Positions 4,624 to 6,674 of a stretch of DNA of 6,674 nucleotides are shown piece after piece. The notes below the pieces were generated by a model, which did not search any database, was not told where the DNA came from, and saw only the letters and a list, made by a program, of their open reading frames with translations. The stretch's first letter is position 1, and every line of letters starts with the position of its first letter. Source of the DNA: Eubacteriales bacterium (GTDB lineage: Bacteria > Bacillota > Clostridia > JAQUNY01); assembly GCA_028717405.1 (NCBI GenBank), contig JAQUNY010000088.1, forward strand, positions 1-6,674. Direction: 5' to 3'. Both the position numbers and the translations under genes were made by a program.

Positions 4624-5382
4624 ATGTCAGGCCATTCAAAATGGGCAAATATCAAACATAAAAAAGAAAAAACGGATGCACAGAAAGGCAAGATTTTTAC
4701 AAAGCTGGGAAGGGAAATTGCCATAGCAGTGAAGCAGGGCGGCTCAGACCCGGCCGGTAATTCAAGACTCAGCGATATAATCGCGAAGGCAAAGGCCGCT
4801 AATGTTCCCAATGACAACATAATGAGAAGTATTAAAAAGGCAGCCGGAGACACAGACCAGGCCAGCTATGAGGAAATTGCATACGAAGGTTATGGAAGCG
4901 GAGGAGTGGCAGTTATTGTGGAGACGCTTACTGACAACCGAAACCGTACTGCCGGTGATATAAGGCACTTTTTCGACAAATATGGGGGCAATCTCGGGAC
5001 AACGGGATGTGTGAGCTTCATGTTTAATAAAAAAGGCCTGATCCTCATTGAAAAGGACGAGGAAAAAGCCCCTGGGAAGGAAGGGCAGGAAGAGCAGGAA
5101 GAAAAGGTCATGTCTGATGCGATAGAGGCGGGGGCCGAGGATTTCAGCAGCGGTGACGGCTATTATGAGGTAATAACCGAGCCGGCGGATTTTTCAGAGA
5201 TAAGAAAGAAGCTCGAAGAAAAAGGATATGCCTTTGCTGATGCCAGCCTTGCAATGATACCAACGACATGGGTCAGAACTGAAAGTGATGAGCAGAAGGA
5301 TCTTATGGAAAAACTTATTGAGCATCTTGAGGACCTGGATGATGTGCAGAATGTCTGGCACAACTGGGAAACAGATGAATGA
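4624..5382 (+). CDS. yebC: YebC/PmpR family protein (YebC/TACO1-like)
   Basis: This 252-residue protein is a full-length YebC family member. The family was long called a transcriptional regulator; more recent work ties YebC and its mitochondrial homologue TACO1 to translation of difficult stretches such as polyproline. Seen here are the N-terminal signature MSGHSKWANIKHKK (1-14), FTKLGREIAIAVKQGG (25-40), VPNDNIMRSIKKAAG (61-75), VIVETLTDNRNRT (97-109), GGNLGTTGCVSFMF (121-134), EAGAED (168-173) and the C-terminal LEDLDDVQNVWHN (235-247). Two small oddities stand out. The usual GYGPGG loop reads GYGSGG at 89-94, and an acidic/Lys-rich insertion of roughly ten residues lies at 144-161. It sits between yigZ and the P-loop/Asp23 gene and may be read from an upstream promoter. 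Confidence 0.95.
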   Translation: MSGHSKWANIKHKKEKTDAQKGKIFTKLGREIAIAVKQGGSDPAGNSRLSDIIAKAKAANVPNDNIMRSIKKAAGDTDQASYEEIAYEGYGSGGVAVIVETLTDNRNRTAGDIRHFFDKYGGNLGTTGCVSFMFNKKGLILIEKDEEKAPGKEGQEEQEEKVMSDAIEAGAEDFSSGDGYYEVITEPADFSEIRKKLEEKGYAFADASLAMIPTTWVRTESDEQKDLMEKLIEHLEDLDDVQNVWHNWETDE

Positions 5383-5509
5383 CGCCGGAAGCTGAAGATT
5401 TCATGAAAGTACCCGGCTTGCCCTGAGCAACAGAAGATACACCGGACGAGTTCCGCAGTTATGGGTTTAATATGGGCATAAATTGATTTAGCCGGAGTGA
5501 GGGTTTTAA

Positions 5510-6376
5510 TTGAGAGTTGTATCATTTATAGGACCAAGCGGATCCGGGAAGAGCCACAGGGCAGCCTGGGTCGCCAGGGAAAAAGATATCGATTTCATAA
5601 TCGACGACGGGCTTCTCATCAGGAACAGCCAGATAATCGCGGGCAGTTCAGCGAAAAGAGAGGCAACCAAAATCGCTTCGGTGAGACGCGCTCTTTTCCT
5701 TGACGACAAATATGCTGAAGAAATCAAACAGGCGTTGAGAGAACACAGACCTGACGCAATACTCATACTCGGCACATCTGAAAGCATGGTTGACAAAATC
5801 GCAGAGAGGCTGGAACTGCCAGCTGTTAACCAGAAAATCGACATCACGGACGTAGCCAGCGAATATGAAATAAGCCAGGCTATATCTACCAGAAAAGAGA
5901 AAGGAAAGCATGTTATACCCGTCCCGACATTCGAAATCAAAAAAGACTTTTCAGGATTTATACTTGATCCGCTGCAGATATTCAGAAGACACGGAAAGGG
6001 CACTTATCAGCCAATTGGTGAAAAATCGGTCGTAAGGCCTACTTTCAGTTATATGGGCAAATATACCATCTCCGATTATGCTCTCAGGCAGCTGGCCCTG
6101 TACGTTGCCGCCGATATCAACGGCGTAGCAGGCATCAGGTCCTTCAGCGCCGAAAATCTTTCCGACGGCGTAATAATAGACATTGGCCTTGTTATGATAT
6201 ACGGGTATAACATCAAAAAAGTGCTTGAAGAAGTGCAGCAAAAAATTGCTGAGACAGTGGAAAGGCTCACTGCATTCAATATAATTACCCTCAACGTATC
6301 TGCAGTAAGCCTCATTGTACCTGAAGGCCAGCCTGTGAAAAACCCCGCATCACAGACAGGGAGTGTATCAGAATGA
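5510..6376 (+). CDS. P-loop NTPase fused to an Asp23/Gls24-like domain
   Basis: This 288-residue protein has two parts. The N-terminal part begins with a clear Walker A motif GPSGSGKS (8-15), followed by DFIIDDGLLI (28-37) and a hydrophobic strand AILILGTSE (83-91) that could be the Walker B-like or sensor strand. The C-terminal part (about 180-272), from MGKYTISDYALRQLA through VERLTAFNIITLNVSAVSLIV, matches the Asp23/Gls24 (DUF322) pattern: an ISD..L..LA start, a G(V)xG turn, an IYGYNI motif and a final amphipathic strand. Stand-alone Asp23 proteins are alkaline-shock or envelope-associated. I see no signal peptide or membrane segment. The function is unknown; nucleotide-dependent assembly or signalling is an inference. 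The start is TTG 5510 with GAGGG (5499-5503) six bases upstream. The stop overlaps the CCA-enzyme start by four bases (ATGA), implying coupled translation. Confidence 0.82.
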   Translation: MRVVSFIGPSGSGKSHRAAWVAREKDIDFIIDDGLLIRNSQIIAGSSAKREATKIASVRRALFLDDKYAEEIKQALREHRPDAILILGTSESMVDKIAERLELPAVNQKIDITDVASEYEISQAISTRKEKGKHVIPVPTFEIKKDFSGFILDPLQIFRRHGKGTYQPIGEKSVVRPTFSYMGKYTISDYALRQLALYVAADINGVAGIRSFSAENLSDGVIIDIGLVMIYGYNIKKVLEEVQQKIAETVERLTAFNIITLNVSAVSLIVPEGQPVKNPASQTGSVSE

Positions 6377-6674
6377 ATATTCATCCTGAAAAAATCATTC
6401 TTCCCGAAGATGTCAGAATAATAATTAACAAGCTCGAGGAGGCCGGGTATAAGGCCTATGCCGCAGGGGGTTGTATACGCGACAGCCTCCTGGGGAGGGA
6501 TCCCCAGGATTGGGACATAGCGTCTTCAGCCCCTCCGCAGAAAGTAACTGCTGTTTTTAATGGCCGCAGGACCATACTCACGGGGATGAAGCATGGGACG
6601 GTTACCCTTGTGTTAAACGGCGTAAATTATGAAATCACGACTTTCAGGACCGAGACGATGTATTCTGATGGCAG
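6373..6674 (+). CDS. cca: CCA-adding enzyme / tRNA nucleotidyltransferase (N-terminal 100 codons, runs off right edge)
   Basis: The visible part is the nucleotidyltransferase head of a class II CCA-adding enzyme or poly(A) polymerase. These enzymes build or repair the CCA end of tRNA in the cytoplasm. Motif A reads AGGCIRDSLLGRDPQDWDIA (31-50), with catalytic D46 and D48. TGMKHGTVT (70-78) and YEITTFRTE (86-94), with the likely third carboxylate E87, follow as expected. The reading frame is open to the window edge, so the neck, body and tail domains are not seen. Whether it adds CCA, only A or only CC cannot be told from this part. ATG 6373 overlaps the upstream stop codon (ATGA), so it is probably translated by coupling with the P-loop/Asp23 gene. 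Confidence 0.93.
   Translation, partial: MNIHPEKIILPEDVRIIINKLEEAGYKAYAAGGCIRDSLLGRDPQDWDIASSAPPQKVTAVFNGRRTILTGMKHGTVTLVLNGVNYEITTFRTETMYSDG

Noticed and set aside
5384..5417. GCCGG/CCGGC stem after yebC as a terminator
   Set aside because: The arms are five bases with a 24-base loop and no T-run follows.

Overview
The window looks like chromosomal DNA from an anaerobic, Gram-positive bacterium, most likely a member of Clostridia. This is inferred from the gene families rather than from a marker gene. The families are a CofE-like ligase of the type seen in Clostridia, a clostridial-type lysine 2,3-aminomutase, a P-loop/Asp23 fusion, YigZ, YebC and a CCA-adding enzyme. Strong AAGGAG-type ribosome binding sites, TTG starts, frequent ATA and AGA/AGG codons and a moderate GC content fit this too. 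There are eight protein genes, two of them cut by the window edges. I see no rRNA or tRNA gene, CRISPR array, insertion sequence or prophage gene.

Layout. Positions 1-385 (minus) hold the N-terminal part of a CofE/F420-0:gamma-glutamyl ligase-like protein. Positions 386-734 are a divergent intergenic region with a good sigma-A-type promoter facing each way and two palindromes between them. Positions 735-3018 (plus) are a tight two-gene unit, overlapping by 17 bases: a D-Ala-D-Ala-ligase-like ATP-grasp enzyme, then a KamA-family radical SAM aminomutase with all the lysine-recognition residues of lysine 2,3-aminomutase. A new promoter at 3065-3093 precedes a small Nudix-family protein (3151-3561). 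A structured 267-base spacer leads to yigZ (3829-4557). After a 66-base gap with a 14-base tandem repeat comes yebC (4624-5382). A P-loop NTPase fused to an Asp23/Gls24-like domain (5510-6376) overlaps by four bases the start of a CCA-adding tRNA nucleotidyltransferase (6373 to the right edge).

How the genes may work together. The right half is a run of translation or RNA-related housekeeping genes (YigZ/IMPACT, YebC, CCA enzyme) with two poorly understood members, the degenerate Nudix protein and the P-loop/Asp23 fusion. The left half is the most interesting part. An aminomutase predicted to make beta-lysine is translationally coupled to an amino-acid-ligase-type ATP-grasp enzyme and lies divergent from a second amide-ligase family (CofE-like). 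No AblB acetyltransferase or EpmA follows, so the usual fates of beta-lysine (N-acetyl-beta-lysine osmolyte, EF-P modification) are not indicated here. A small pathway that ligates beta-lysine into a peptide or conjugate is a reasonable but unproven hypothesis.
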